This document shows, in pieces, positions 44,769-54,915 of a stretch of DNA of 64,000 nt. How positions within the stretch are numbered: the stretch's first letter is position 1; each line of letters opens with the position of its first letter. Source of the stretch: Sphaerotilus montanus (GTDB lineage Bacteria > Pseudomonadota > Gammaproteobacteria > Burkholderiales > Burkholderiaceae_C); NCBI RefSeq assembly GCF_013410775.1, contig NZ_JACCFH010000001.1, positions 3,658,001 to 3,722,000 on the forward strand, given 5' to 3'. A program made the position numbers and the translations under genes. The notes below the pieces were generated by a model. The model had not been told where the DNA came from. It saw only the letters and a program-made list of their open reading frames with translations, and did no database searches.

Positions 44769-45761
44769 GTGACAAAGTACGCAGTGGCTCCGATCTGTCT
44801 TTTCGTGCACGCACGGGAGGCCTTGACGCGGCAAACCGTGGCCTCGCTGCTGACCAACCGGCTGGCGGCCGTGAGCGAGTTGCATGTGTTTTGCGACGGG
44901 CCGCGCCCGGGCCAGGAAAGCCGCGTGCGCGAGGTGCGCCAGTACGTGCGCTCGATCACCGGATTTGCCCGGGTCGTGCTGCACGAGCAGGCGGTCAATC
45001 TGGGGCTGTCGCGGTCTGTCATCGGCGGCGTGTCCGAGATGCTGAAGACGCACGAGCGCGTGATCGTGCTGGAAGATGATCTGGACCTCTCGGCCGGCTT
45101 CCTGGACTTCATGAACCAGTCGCTGCAGGCCTACGAGGCCGATCCGCGGGTGATGAGCGTGTCGGGCTACGCATTCCCGATCCGGCATGCCCGCGAACAG
45201 GCGCAGGACGCCGTGTTCGGCCTGCGTGCATCGTCCTGGGGCTGGGCCACCTGGCGGGACCGCTGGCAGGCCATCGACTGGGAGGTGTCCGACTACGCCC
45301 GCTTCCGCTGGAACCCGGTCCGCCGGTTCCAGTTCAACCGCGGCGGCAGCGACCTGTCCCGGATGCTGGACCGCCAGATGGCCGGCCAGATCGATTCCTG
45401 GGCCATCCGGTTCTGCTATCACCAGTTCCGCCACGGACTGGTCGATGTCTTCCCGGTTCGCTCGCTGGTCGAGAACATCGGTTTCGGCGAAGGTGCCGCG
45501 CACTGCAGGCAGGATGTACGCGGCTGGACTTCCGAGAGGATGGAGACCGCGCCGACCCGGTTCCGTTTGCCGGTGGACGTCAGCACGGATCCCGACGTGC
45601 TGCGGCAGTTCCGCAGCTTCAACAGCCTGACCGCCCGGGCCGTCCGGGTGGCGAAGCGCCAGTGGTTGTCGCTGGCGGAGCGGTTCGGTCTGCCCCGATC
45701 AGCGCCTGTCGCGTCGCCACCCAAGGGCCCGAGCCTGCTGGGTCCCCTGTCGCCGCGGTAA
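44769..45761 (+). CDS. Glycosyltransferase, probable sugar transferase (GT-A)
   Basis: The 330-residue protein starts MTKYAVAPICLFVHAREAL at a GTG, the usual beginning of this glycosyltransferase group (APIxLFVYxR). It has FCDGPRPGQESRVREVR, the metal-binding acidic motif VIVLEDDLDLSAGFLDFMN near 100-118, VMSVSGYAFPI near 136, and WGWATWRDRW near 162. The TTG at 44700 upstream is open but gives a poor N-terminus. Products of such enzymes are usually surface polysaccharides. The 3' end overlaps the convergent transglutaminase by 63 bp. Confidence 0.75.
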   Translation: MTKYAVAPICLFVHAREALTRQTVASLLTNRLAAVSELHVFCDGPRPGQESRVREVRQYVRSITGFARVVLHEQAVNLGLSRSVIGGVSEMLKTHERVIVLEDDLDLSAGFLDFMNQSLQAYEADPRVMSVSGYAFPIRHAREQAQDAVFGLRASSWGWATWRDRWQAIDWEVSDYARFRWNPVRRFQFNRGGSDLSRMLDRQMAGQIDSWAIRFCYHQFRHGLVDVFPVRSLVENIGFGEGAAHCRQDVRGWTSERMETAPTRFRLPVDVSTDPDVLRQFRSFNSLTARAVRVAKRQWLSLAERFGLPRSAPVASPPKGPSLLGPLSPR

Positions 45762-47795
45762 GTGGCGCGCGGCCCGCAGCGCACTGCGCCAGAGCGGGCG
45801 CTGCGGGTCCTGTCCGTGTGCCGCATCGGCATAGCGCCACTGGCTGAGCAGTTCCAGCGGGCGCCGAAGTTCGGTCAGATCGGCCGTGGTCAGGGTGGCC
45901 AGATGCGCCAGCAGGCCGGCCGGTGCCAGGTGGTCCGGGACCGCGTAGCCGCGGCGCCGCAGGGCCTGCCGCAGGCGTTCATGGCCCCGCAGCCATGGAT
46001 CCTGCTGCAGCCGCCGCGTGCGCAGCGCCACCCAGATGGCGCCGATGCCCACGGCGGCGGCGAATGCACCGGCCAGCGACTGTCCCAGCGCACGGCTGTC
46101 GACGCTGTCCCATCCCAGCGCGCGCAGCAGGTCCTGCTGCCGGTGGGTCGAATAGCCCAGCACCCACTGGTTCCACTGGTGCTCCGCCGCACCCCAGAGC
46201 GCGCGCGCCTGTGCGAGCAGGCGGGGATCGAGATCGACCAGCGTCTGGCCGACCAGCCCGCGCGGAGTGGCCAGACGTTCGCCGCGCTGGACGCGCTCGG
46301 GGGCGACGGCACCGGTCGGGTCGAGGCGCACCCAGCCTCGGCCGCCTTGCCAGTATTCGACCCAGGCGTGCGCGTCGCGCTGGCGTACCTCCAGAACGCC
46401 ATTGAGCGGATTCACCTGACCCCCCAGATACCCGGTGACGATGCGTGCCGGCACGCCCCAGCGGCGCAGCACCACGACGACCGCGCTGGCGTAGTGCTCG
46501 CAGAAGCCGGCGCGCTGGTCCAGCCAGAAGCTGTCCACCGGGTCCGGGCCGGACAGGCCGGGGGCCAGGGTGTAGACAAAGGGCCGCTGGCGGATGTGGT
46601 CCAGCAGCCACTGGGCCCGGCGGGCGCTGTCGCCGAGGGCCGCCCCCGTGCTGGCACCGTGTTCGTCGGCCCAGGCGAGGGTGCGCGGATGCTGACCGCC
46701 GGGCAGCGCGAGATAGGGCTGCCAGCGCGGATCGTCCGCCCGAACCGGTTCGGCGGGGGGCGTGGCGGCGTCATGCACCGGGGTGTCGAGCACGGCGGTG
46801 GCCTGTACGCGCAGGCGCTCCGTCAGCGGCTGATCGCTGGTCCACGCCCCTTCGGGCTCGTGCCGCCAGCGGTGCTCCGGGCCGGCATCGGGCAGCGTCG
46901 GTCCGGTCCGGGCGTTTTCCAGCAGCGGCAGCGTGGACAGGCCCAGCGGCTCGACCGTCATCTCGTAGCGCAGCGTCCGGGCCGGCGCAGCGGGTACGGT
47001 CGGTTCGGCCTCCGGCAGGAACCGGCGTCGGCGCTGCCAGCCGCTGCCTTCCGGCTCACTCAGCACCGGGCCGCGGAAATACAGCTGTGAAGGTGCCGGC
47101 GCAGGACCGTCGAACTGCAGGCGCAGCGCGACCGTGTCGTCCTGCGCCAGTTCGGCCACGTCGCCCAGCGACAGGTGGTCGGACAGGCCGGTGCGGGCGG
47201 TGCCGGGCCCGGGCATCGACCACAGCGGCGCGACCCGCGGGAAGAGCAGGAACAGCGCGACCACCAGCGGCAGGCCCGTCAGCAGCAGCCGGGCCGACAG
47301 CGCCAGGGCCTGCCGCAGCGGCGGCGGTGTCTGCAGGCGGTCGGGCAGGTGGGCGAGCACCAGCGCGGCCAGCAGCAGCCACACCGACAGGCCCATCGCG
47401 AGCGCCATGACCAGCGACTGCGCGTGCAGGAAATTGGCCAGCACCAGGAAGAAGCCGAGGTAGAAGACGACCGTCGCATCCCGGCGCGCGCGCAGCTCCA
47501 GCGTCTTCAGCGCCGACAGCACGACCAGCAGCGTCACGCCGGCTGACGGGCCGAGCAGCGACTGGTGGCTGATCAGCGTGCCGGCCGAGGCACCGGCCAG
47601 CGCGAGCAGCATCAGGTGCCGTGACGGCAGGGCGCGGCCGCTCCACGCCAGCCACGCCCGCCAGCCCAGCGCGGCATAAGCCAGCACCGCGCACCACAGG
47701 GGCACCTGCGTGCACTGCGGCAGCAGCGTCCAGGCCAGCACCGCCAGCAGGAACAGCGTGTCGCGGGACTCGCGTGGCAGGGCGACCCGGCTCAC
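45699..47795 (-). CDS. Transglutaminase-like membrane protein (TgpA type)
   Basis: The 698-residue protein has about five or six membrane helices in the first 190 residues, a periplasmic transglutaminase-like domain with the triad Cys in RAGFCEHYASA, His in RDAHAWVEYW and Asp in VRLDPTGAV (about 400-470), one further helix near 575, and a cytoplasmic tail. TgpA of Pseudomonas aeruginosa, of the same type, is essential. The GTG start at 47795 overlaps the DUF58 stop by 4 bp (GTGA). It is the third gene of a moxR-DUF58-tgpA operon. Confidence 0.88.
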   Translation of the reverse strand: MSRVALPRESRDTLFLLAVLAWTLLPQCTQVPLWCAVLAYAALGWRAWLAWSGRALPSRHLMLLALAGASAGTLISHQSLLGPSAGVTLLVVLSALKTLELRARRDATVVFYLGFFLVLANFLHAQSLVMALAMGLSVWLLLAALVLAHLPDRLQTPPPLRQALALSARLLLTGLPLVVALFLLFPRVAPLWSMPGPGTARTGLSDHLSLGDVAELAQDDTVALRLQFDGPAPAPSQLYFRGPVLSEPEGSGWQRRRRFLPEAEPTVPAAPARTLRYEMTVEPLGLSTLPLLENARTGPTLPDAGPEHRWRHEPEGAWTSDQPLTERLRVQATAVLDTPVHDAATPPAEPVRADDPRWQPYLALPGGQHPRTLAWADEHGASTGAALGDSARRAQWLLDHIRQRPFVYTLAPGLSGPDPVDSFWLDQRAGFCEHYASAVVVVLRRWGVPARIVTGYLGGQVNPLNGVLEVRQRDAHAWVEYWQGGRGWVRLDPTGAVAPERVQRGERLATPRGLVGQTLVDLDPRLLAQARALWGAAEHQWNQWVLGYSTHRQQDLLRALGWDSVDSRALGQSLAGAFAAAVGIGAIWVALRTRRLQQDPWLRGHERLRQALRRRGYAVPDHLAPAGLLAHLATLTTADLTELRRPLELLSQWRYADAAHGQDPQRPLWRSALRAARHLPRRQGTQQARALGWRRDRR

Positions 47796-48808
47796 GGCGG
47801 ACTCCAGAGCGCGAGGGTGTCCAGACACTGCCGCCGGTGCTGCGGGCCGATGCCTTCCGCGATCGACAGCGTGCCGAGGCTGAGCCGGTAGGGTTGCCCC
47901 AGGGCTTCGGCCTGCAGCACCCAGGCGCTCAGGCGGCGCAGGCGGGTTTCCGGGTCGAGGTCGGTCAGACGGTCGCCGTCCAGATGCAGCCCGCGGGCCT
48001 GCCGTGCCGGAGGTGTTTCCCGCACCAGCAGGCCGCCGCCCGCAGCGAGGCTGCGGGCAGAGCGGCGCCACAGCACCTGCGCCGGCCGATCTTCGCGCCG
48101 CCAGGGCCGCACGCCTTCATCCTCGCCGGGTTCTGGCTGGGGGGCGTGCCGGCGCAGCGGGGCCTCGGCTGGATCGGTGCTGGCGGACTGGGGCACCGGC
48201 GGTGCATCGACCTCCGGGGCGGGCCAGGCCAGCGGCTGCTGCGCGATCCGCCACACGGCCCAGACCCGGAAGAGCCCGAGCGGGAACCGGCTGCTGAACT
48301 CCAGTGCAGGCAGCGTCTGCCGTCCGCGGTGTGCGAGCCTGCGGGGCAGGTGCCGCCGTGCGTCCGGATCGGGCGACACGTCGACCGGCAGGTCCGCAGG
48401 CTCGTCCCGCCAGCGCACCACCAGACCATGGCGGCCGAGATGGGCCGGATGGCGCCAGCCGGTGCGGCGGGTCTCGTCCTGCACGGTGATCTCGATGTCG
48501 ACCATCTCCCCGACGAACCCCGCCTCGCCGACCCGCGCGCTCAGGCGCAGGCCGCTGAGCGTCGCGTGGGTCGCGTGCAAGGCCACCAGCGCGGCGCTGG
48601 ACAGGGTGAAGGTCAGCAGGTGGCCGAGGTTGAGCTGGTAGTTGATCGAGGCCAGCAGCAGGCAGCCCAGCAGCACGCCGTACACGAAACCGGAGCCGGT
48701 CGGCACGATGTAGAGCGTGCGGTGGTCCAGGCGCAGCGTGTCGGTGCGCGGGTGGCGCCGGTCCCACCAGGCCTGCCAGCGCGTACGCCATCCGGACAGC
48801 CGGGGCAT
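47792..48808 (-). CDS. DUF58-domain membrane protein
   Basis: The 338-residue protein has two membrane helices near the N-terminus (about 37-75) and a DUF58 region with SSRFPLGLFRVWA near 170, PEPGEDEGVRPWRRED near 225 and WRRSARSLAAGG near 247. Partners of MoxR ATPases in this family often have a von Willebrand fold and are thought to act in protein-complex assembly. Its start follows the moxR stop by 2 bp and its end overlaps the transglutaminase. Confidence 0.85.
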   Translation of the reverse strand: MPRLSGWRTRWQAWWDRRHPRTDTLRLDHRTLYIVPTGSGFVYGVLLGCLLLASINYQLNLGHLLTFTLSSAALVALHATHATLSGLRLSARVGEAGFVGEMVDIEITVQDETRRTGWRHPAHLGRHGLVVRWRDEPADLPVDVSPDPDARRHLPRRLAHRGRQTLPALEFSSRFPLGLFRVWAVWRIAQQPLAWPAPEVDAPPVPQSASTDPAEAPLRRHAPQPEPGEDEGVRPWRREDRPAQVLWRRSARSLAAGGGLLVRETPPARQARGLHLDGDRLTDLDPETRLRRLSAWVLQAEALGQPYRLSLGTLSIAEGIGPQHRRQCLDTLALWSPP

Positions 48809-48810
48809 GC

Positions 48811-49779
<969 letters not shown>

Positions 49780-49863
49780 CGGTGATACCTTACCCGAACC
49801 GAAACCGAAACGAAGCTTGAGGGACAACACAGCGGGCGGCGGACGCCCGGTGTGCCAGACAAC

Positions 49864-50801
49864 ATGAGCACTGCCTTTTATTCCCATCCCGACTGCCGCG
49901 GCCACGACATGGGCCCCGGCCACCCGGAGTGCCCCCAGCGCCTGGACGCGATCGAGGACCACCTGCTCTCCACCGGGCTGGACATCGCGCTGCTGCGGCC
50001 CGACGAGGTGCCGCTGGCGAAGCACTCGGACCTGATGCAGGCGCACAGCGAGGGCTACCTGCTCGAACTCGACGAGTTCATGCAGCAGGCGGTCCTGACC
50101 GGCGAGCACCGTGCGCTCGACCCCGACACCACCGTCTGCCCCGGCACGCGCCAGGCGATGCTGCGGGCGGCGGGCGCGGCCGTGGCGGCGACCGACGCGG
50201 TGATCGACGGCACCTACCGCAACGCCTTCTGCGCCATCCGCCCGCCCGGCACCACGCCACGCGCTCGGAGGCGATGGGCTTCTGCTTCTACAACAACGTC
50301 TGCATCGCGGCGCGCCATGCGCTGAACGTGCGCGGCCTGCAGCGGGTGGCGATCATCGACTTCGACGTCCACCACGGCAACGGCACCGAGGACATCATCG
50401 CCGGCGACGAGCGGGTGCTGATGTGCAGCTTCTTCCAGGACCAGCTCTACCCCTACAGCGGTGGCGTGCCGATGGGTGACAACATGGTCAACGTGCCGGT
50501 GCCGGCCTACACGCGCGGCATGGACGTGCGCGAGCTGATCGACATGTACTGGATTCCGCGGCTGGAGGAGTTCAGGCCCGAGATGGTCTTCATCTCCGCC
50601 GGCTTCGATGCCCACCGCGAAGATGATCTGGGGCAACTCGGGCTGGTCGAGGCCGACTACGCCTGGATCACGCAGCGCCTGGTCGACATCGCCGACCGCT
50701 ACAGCAAGGGCCGCATCGTGTCGTGCCTGGAAGGAGGCTATGTGCTGAGTTCGCTGGCGCGCAGCGTCGCGGCCCATCTGCGGGTGCTGGCCGACGTCTG
50801 A
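49864..50801 (+). pseudogene. Histone deacetylase-family gene with a frameshift at the catalytic His-His
   Basis: The two halves of one hydrolase lie in different frames. The first (49864-about 50250) reads STAFYSHPDCRGHDMGPGHP to FCAIRPPG; the second (about 50251-50801) continues with AMGFCFYNNVCIAARHAL, IIDFDVHHGNGTEDI and ISAGFDAHREDDLGQL, both zinc-site motifs of the arginase/deacetylase fold. The break is at 50250: GGC-ACC stands where GGC-CAC-CAC (RPPGHHA) is expected, a missing C. With one base restored the protein would be about 312 residues and complete. Either the gene was recently inactivated or the assembly lost a base. Family members deacetylate polyamines or acetylated lysine. 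Confidence 0.8.
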
Positions 50802-50830
50802 GCCGTGGGCGGACGCTGCTCCGCGACCGA

Positions 50831-51499
50831 TCAGCGCGAGGCGGTGTGCGTGCCAGTGTCCGCCGGTTCGGTGGTGAATTCGACCTCGATGCGCAATTGC
50901 GAGCGCACCGGGCGCCCGTCGAGTTCGCCTGGCACGAAGGCACTGCGCAGGAAGGTCTGCCGGGTGGCCTCTTCCAGCGCGGCGGGCAGCCCGCTGTCCT
51001 GCGCTGCATCGACACGCACCCGCTGCACCACGCCCTGGTCATCAATGAACAGCGTCAGCACCGCGCGGAAGTGCCCGGTGGGCGCCAGTTCCGGATAGAA
51101 CAGGTCGATGGACTGCTGCGGTGCCGGACCGCGGGTGAGCAGGCGACTCGGCAGGTACTCCGCATCTGGATCGCCCGCCTGTGCGGCGGTACCGGCACCG
51201 GTCGGCGGCAGCTGTTCCATCCTCTCCAGCAGGGTCGGTGCCGATGGCGATGTCGTGCGGGCGGCCTGTGCCGATGCCGGGATGGTGGCTATCTGCTGTG
51301 TCGGCTCGGGGGCCGGGATGGTACCGCTCGACCGGTGCGCGGTCTCGATCCGGACCGCCACGCCGTGCTGATGGGCGGCCTCCCCGCGTGCCCCGCCTGC
51401 CTGCGCAAGTGCCTGGGCCGTGCTGGACAGCAGTACGCCGAGGTGCAGCAGCACCGACCCGGCCACACAGCCCGCCAGCAGCGCCCGCCGCTGTGCCAT
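50831..51499 (-). CDS. TonB C-terminal-domain protein at the end of the pilus operon
   Basis: The 222-residue protein has an N-terminal membrane helix (about 8-30), a flexible Ala/Thr/Pro linker, and a TonB/TolA-like C-terminal domain (about 130-212): PTGHFRAVLTLFIDDQGVVQRVRV, then LEEATRQTFLRSAFVPGELDG and VRSQLRIEVEF. No ExbB or ExbD gene is near. It starts 1 bp after pilY1 ends, so it is probably cotranscribed with the pilus genes; a role in passing envelope force or anchoring the pilus machine is conjecture. Confidence 0.78.
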   Translation of the reverse strand: MAQRRALLAGCVAGSVLLHLGVLLSSTAQALAQAGGARGEAAHQHGVAVRIETAHRSSGTIPAPEPTQQIATIPASAQAARTTSPSAPTLLERMEQLPPTGAGTAAQAGDPDAEYLPSRLLTRGPAPQQSIDLFYPELAPTGHFRAVLTLFIDDQGVVQRVRVDAAQDSGLPAALEEATRQTFLRSAFVPGELDGRPVRSQLRIEVEFTTEPADTGTHTASR

Positions 51500-51500
51500 G

Positions 51501-54500
51501 TCAGTTCAGCTCGCGCCAGGCCGCACGCCGCAGGGTGTTGGAGCGGTTGCCGAGGCCGACTCCCGCGGCTTTCAGCTGCGTGCTCTGGTCGCGCTTGGTG
51601 AAAAAGGCGCTGACCCGGCCGGTGCTGTCCATCACGCGGCTGACGCCGACGATGAGCGAGTTCGAGACCTCGACGTCCCGCACATCGCCCGAGGGCAGCA
51701 GGAACTGGTAGAGGAAGGAGCTGCCGCCATTGCCGCAGGGGTCGCCGTTCGGCACGGTCGAGGCGAATGCGATCAGGCCCGAGGCCAGCGGAATGCCGTC
51801 CAGCGACACCCGCTCGCCGCTGGACTGGTCCAGGTCGACGTACCAGCCGTTCTGGGCATTCCAGTTGACGGACTGGGCGTCGTCGAGACGGCGGTTGCTG
51901 TTGAGTTTCTGGCGGACCAGCTTGGCGTTCGGGTCTCGGAGCGGGCCGAGGCCGGTGCTGTCGAGCGTGTCGCGGATGGAGTAGATCGTCTGCAGGCCGG
52001 TCGAAGTCAGATCGGCGTTGTTGAGCAGACGCCCGGTGCCGAAGGAGACGACGGTGATCGGCATGTTGTCGTTCACCAGTTCCGTGAGCACCGGCTTGCC
52101 GGTGATGGGCTGCGGCACGAGGTTCGGCCCCAGTGCCTGCCCGAGCAGCGTGGCCTCGATGCCGGAGGGGGCTACCCGGTCATCGTGGTCGAACCGCCAG
52201 AGGTTGCCGAGCATGTCGCCGGCATAGAAACGCAGCGCGGTGTTGTCCGCGTCGCTGGGCACCCAGGCGTTGAGGCGGCCCAGGTTGCTCGGCGTGGAGG
52301 CGTCACCGGCAGTGGTGATGATCTCGCCTGCACCGGTGCGCAGCTTGCCGGTCAGTGCGTCCAGCAGATAGAGTCGGCCGCGGCCGTCACCGACGTTGTT
52401 GATGCCCGAGGTGAAGGCGACCAGCCAGGTGCCCTTGGCATCCTTGGTGATCACCGGGTTGCCGAAGGTCAGGCCCAGATTGGTGTCCGAGAATTCCCAG
52501 AGCAGTGCGGGGGACGCCGGGTCGGTGATGTCGAGCGCGTAGTAGTAGCGGCCCCCAGCCCCCATGCCGCCCACGAGGATGGTGCGCCACTGGCCGTTGG
52601 CGTAGACATCGCCGATGGTCGGGGTCGCGTCGAGCAGATTGATGTGGGCGGCGTCGTAGCCCACGTCTGCCAGCCGCCGCACATGGGGCAGCACGCCGCG
52701 CGGCACGAAGGCCCACAGTTCATCACCCCCGGCGGGGTCGTTCTCGTTCTCGCCGACCTGGAAGGCGTGGAGCATGCCGTCGTTGGCGGCGGCATAGACC
52801 ATCTTGGTGCGTTTCGCGTGGTCGGTGATGAACTGGCTGTAGCCGGCATCGCCGTACTTGAAGGGCGGCTTGGCGACGTAGACCGGCGCGGCATTGACGA
52901 TGTCACCCAGGCGGGAATAGCGGTTGCGAAACACCTGGTTGTCCGGGGCGGCGGCTCCCATCTGGAACTGCGTGTCGCCCCGCAGGAAGTTGACCAGGTT
53001 CTCGCCGGTGGCCTTGGCCCGCGCGGCGGTCGTGAGGCGGCTGCATTGCGACAGGGGACGGGTGCCGGCGCACAGATCGTCGAAGTCCGAGTTGTATTGC
53101 AGGGCAGCCAGGTTGGCGTAGGTGAAGTCGAGGAGCTTGTCGGCGCCGTTGCCGAACAGGATGCGCCGGGGGCGGGCGGTCAGGTTGCGGGAGTCGAGCC
53201 GGGTCTTCGCGCTCCAGATGACCTTGCTGTCGCTGGTGTCTGGCGCGATCAGGCCGGCGGTGACGGCGTCGGTGCTGAACTGGAAGGCGCGCAGGTCGCC
53301 GTACCAGGTGGGCGAGTTGCTGTAGCTGGGCAGGAAGACCCAGTTGTCGCCGGTGACCGGCGTGAGCGAACTGGCCGAGGCTGCCGCGCTGGAACCCGCA
53401 TCCTTGCTGATCTCGTTCAGCGTGGTGCCGATGGCATCCGACAGGGTCTGCGGGTCGGTGGCCGAGAAGTACTGGCCACGGCCGTTGACGGCGGCGTGCC
53501 ACAGGTCGTCGATGTGGGTGGCGTTGGTCTGATTGTCGACCAGTGTGCCGGCCGGTACAGGCCATTCCTTGCTGTTGCGGCCGGCCACGATGTCGGCGTA
53601 GTCGCCGGTGGTCTGGGTGAGGTAGTTGCGGTCGTAGGACAGGGTGCCGCGCACGCCCAGGCCGACGGTGAAGGTGTTGAGGTGCTGGTGGGTCGCGGTG
53701 TCACGCTTGGTGACCGGCACGTTGTTGGGGAAATCGGCGCGCAGGTCGGTGGCCCAGAAGTACTGGGCCACGTCGGCCAGCGAGTTGCTGTCACCGCCGC
53801 CGGCTGCGCCGGTGCTGTCCTTCATGGGGCGTGCAGCGAGCCCGTCTTGCTGACCAACAGGTGTTCTTCCATCTAGGGAAAACGGTCCATAGGTGCTGGT
53901 CTCGTAACCGACGGCATCATTTCTTCCCTTGTTCCAGTAGCCATCCGTCGACAACAGTGCGTAATTTCTCTGACATGAGTACTTAATTGGATCGGAGATC
54001 TGATCCGGTACCTTATGAGCGAAATAGCGTCCCACCTTGGACAGCGCACCTCGCAGTGGTGTGTAGCCTTCTTTTGTCTGCGCCGTGTACAGCAGGTCAT
54101 AGAAGCTGCTGCGCTGGGTCGGGTTGAAATCCTTGATGTCTAGGAAGCTGCTGCTGGTGACGCTGCTGTCGCTGATAACGGTGAAACCGACCCGGAAGCC
54201 GTCCCCGATGTTGCGGAAGGCTTCGCCGGTGGCCGTGCGCATCAGCAGTCGGCGGGTGCGGTAGTAGGCGTACCAGTTGGCGTATTTCTGCTGTATTTCG
54301 GCCGACGTCGTGCTGTCGAGCGTCACCTTGACGAACTGGTCCGAGGCCACGGTGGTGCTAAGGGCGCAGTCCGCGTAGAAAGCGGTGGACTTGTCGACGA
54401 CACCACTGGTGGTATAGGTCCAGGACAGTGCAGGCAGATTCTTGTCGTTCTTGTAGGCGTAATAGTGCCGGCCGTTCAGTGAGGTCGTCCCTGCCGAGGG

Positions 54501-54896
54501 GTTGAACCCATCGTCCGGTGCTCCAGTGAACGCGACATCAGGATAGGACGTACCATCCGCACGGACTGGCGGTTTGTAGGGCAGTGCTGGATTGAACGCC
54601 AGACCATTGCACTGTGACGAGTACGCGCCGTAGTTTTCGAAGTCCTTGCCGGTCCAGTCGGGAATCCCGACATCGTCCGGCATGTAGGAATAGCCCATCG
54701 AGCCGGAATCGTCCAAGATGAACATGATGTTCGGCTTGACCTGGGACAGCGAGGCGTTCAGCGGGACGTTGGACACATCGATCAGCGCCGCCTGGGCGCC
54801 GCCGCCGATCGTCCCGCAGGCCAGCGCCGCGGCGAGGGCCAGTCGGGCGGGAGGTTGGTGGCACGGATGCATGGGTCTCTTGGCGGTTCGGAACAT
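51501..54896 (-). CDS. pilY1: PilY1-type pilus adhesin/tip protein
   Basis: The 1131-residue protein has a signal peptide (about 1-36, ending AQA), a von Willebrand A-like region with the metal motif MFILDDSGSMG near 60, and a C-terminal beta-propeller: VYAAANDGMLHAFQ near 700, ATPTIGDVYANGQWRTILVG near 760, ALRFYAGDMLGNLWRFD near 905. PilY1 sits at the pilus tip and governs pilus extension and surface sensing. Start 54896 follows pilX by 19 bp; the longer frame would overlap pilX. A stretch coding for about residues 270-360 is near 50% GC, unlike the rest. Confidence 0.92.
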   Translation of the reverse strand: MFRTAKRPMHPCHQPPARLALAAALACGTIGGGAQAALIDVSNVPLNASLSQVKPNIMFILDDSGSMGYSYMPDDVGIPDWTGKDFENYGAYSSQCNGLAFNPALPYKPPVRADGTSYPDVAFTGAPDDGFNPSAGTTSLNGRHYYAYKNDKNLPALSWTYTTSGVVDKSTAFYADCALSTTVASDQFVKVTLDSTTSAEIQQKYANWYAYYRTRRLLMRTATGEAFRNIGDGFRVGFTVISDSSVTSSSFLDIKDFNPTQRSSFYDLLYTAQTKEGYTPLRGALSKVGRYFAHKVPDQISDPIKYSCQRNYALLSTDGYWNKGRNDAVGYETSTYGPFSLDGRTPVGQQDGLAARPMKDSTGAAGGGDSNSLADVAQYFWATDLRADFPNNVPVTKRDTATHQHLNTFTVGLGVRGTLSYDRNYLTQTTGDYADIVAGRNSKEWPVPAGTLVDNQTNATHIDDLWHAAVNGRGQYFSATDPQTLSDAIGTTLNEISKDAGSSAAASASSLTPVTGDNWVFLPSYSNSPTWYGDLRAFQFSTDAVTAGLIAPDTSDSKVIWSAKTRLDSRNLTARPRRILFGNGADKLLDFTYANLAALQYNSDFDDLCAGTRPLSQCSRLTTAARAKATGENLVNFLRGDTQFQMGAAAPDNQVFRNRYSRLGDIVNAAPVYVAKPPFKYGDAGYSQFITDHAKRTKMVYAAANDGMLHAFQVGENENDPAGGDELWAFVPRGVLPHVRRLADVGYDAAHINLLDATPTIGDVYANGQWRTILVGGMGAGGRYYYALDITDPASPALLWEFSDTNLGLTFGNPVITKDAKGTWLVAFTSGINNVGDGRGRLYLLDALTGKLRTGAGEIITTAGDASTPSNLGRLNAWVPSDADNTALRFYAGDMLGNLWRFDHDDRVAPSGIEATLLGQALGPNLVPQPITGKPVLTELVNDNMPITVVSFGTGRLLNNADLTSTGLQTIYSIRDTLDSTGLGPLRDPNAKLVRQKLNSNRRLDDAQSVNWNAQNGWYVDLDQSSGERVSLDGIPLASGLIAFASTVPNGDPCGNGGSSFLYQFLLPSGDVRDVEVSNSLIVGVSRVMDSTGRVSAFFTKRDQSTQLKAAGVGLGNRSNTLRRAAWRELN

Positions 54897-54915
54897 CGCA
54901 GTTGGGCTCGGGGCC

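Noticed and set aside
49795-49818. Tandem CCGAAA units between moxR and the deacetylase gene
   Set aside because: Only about three imperfect copies, too short to be called a repeat element.
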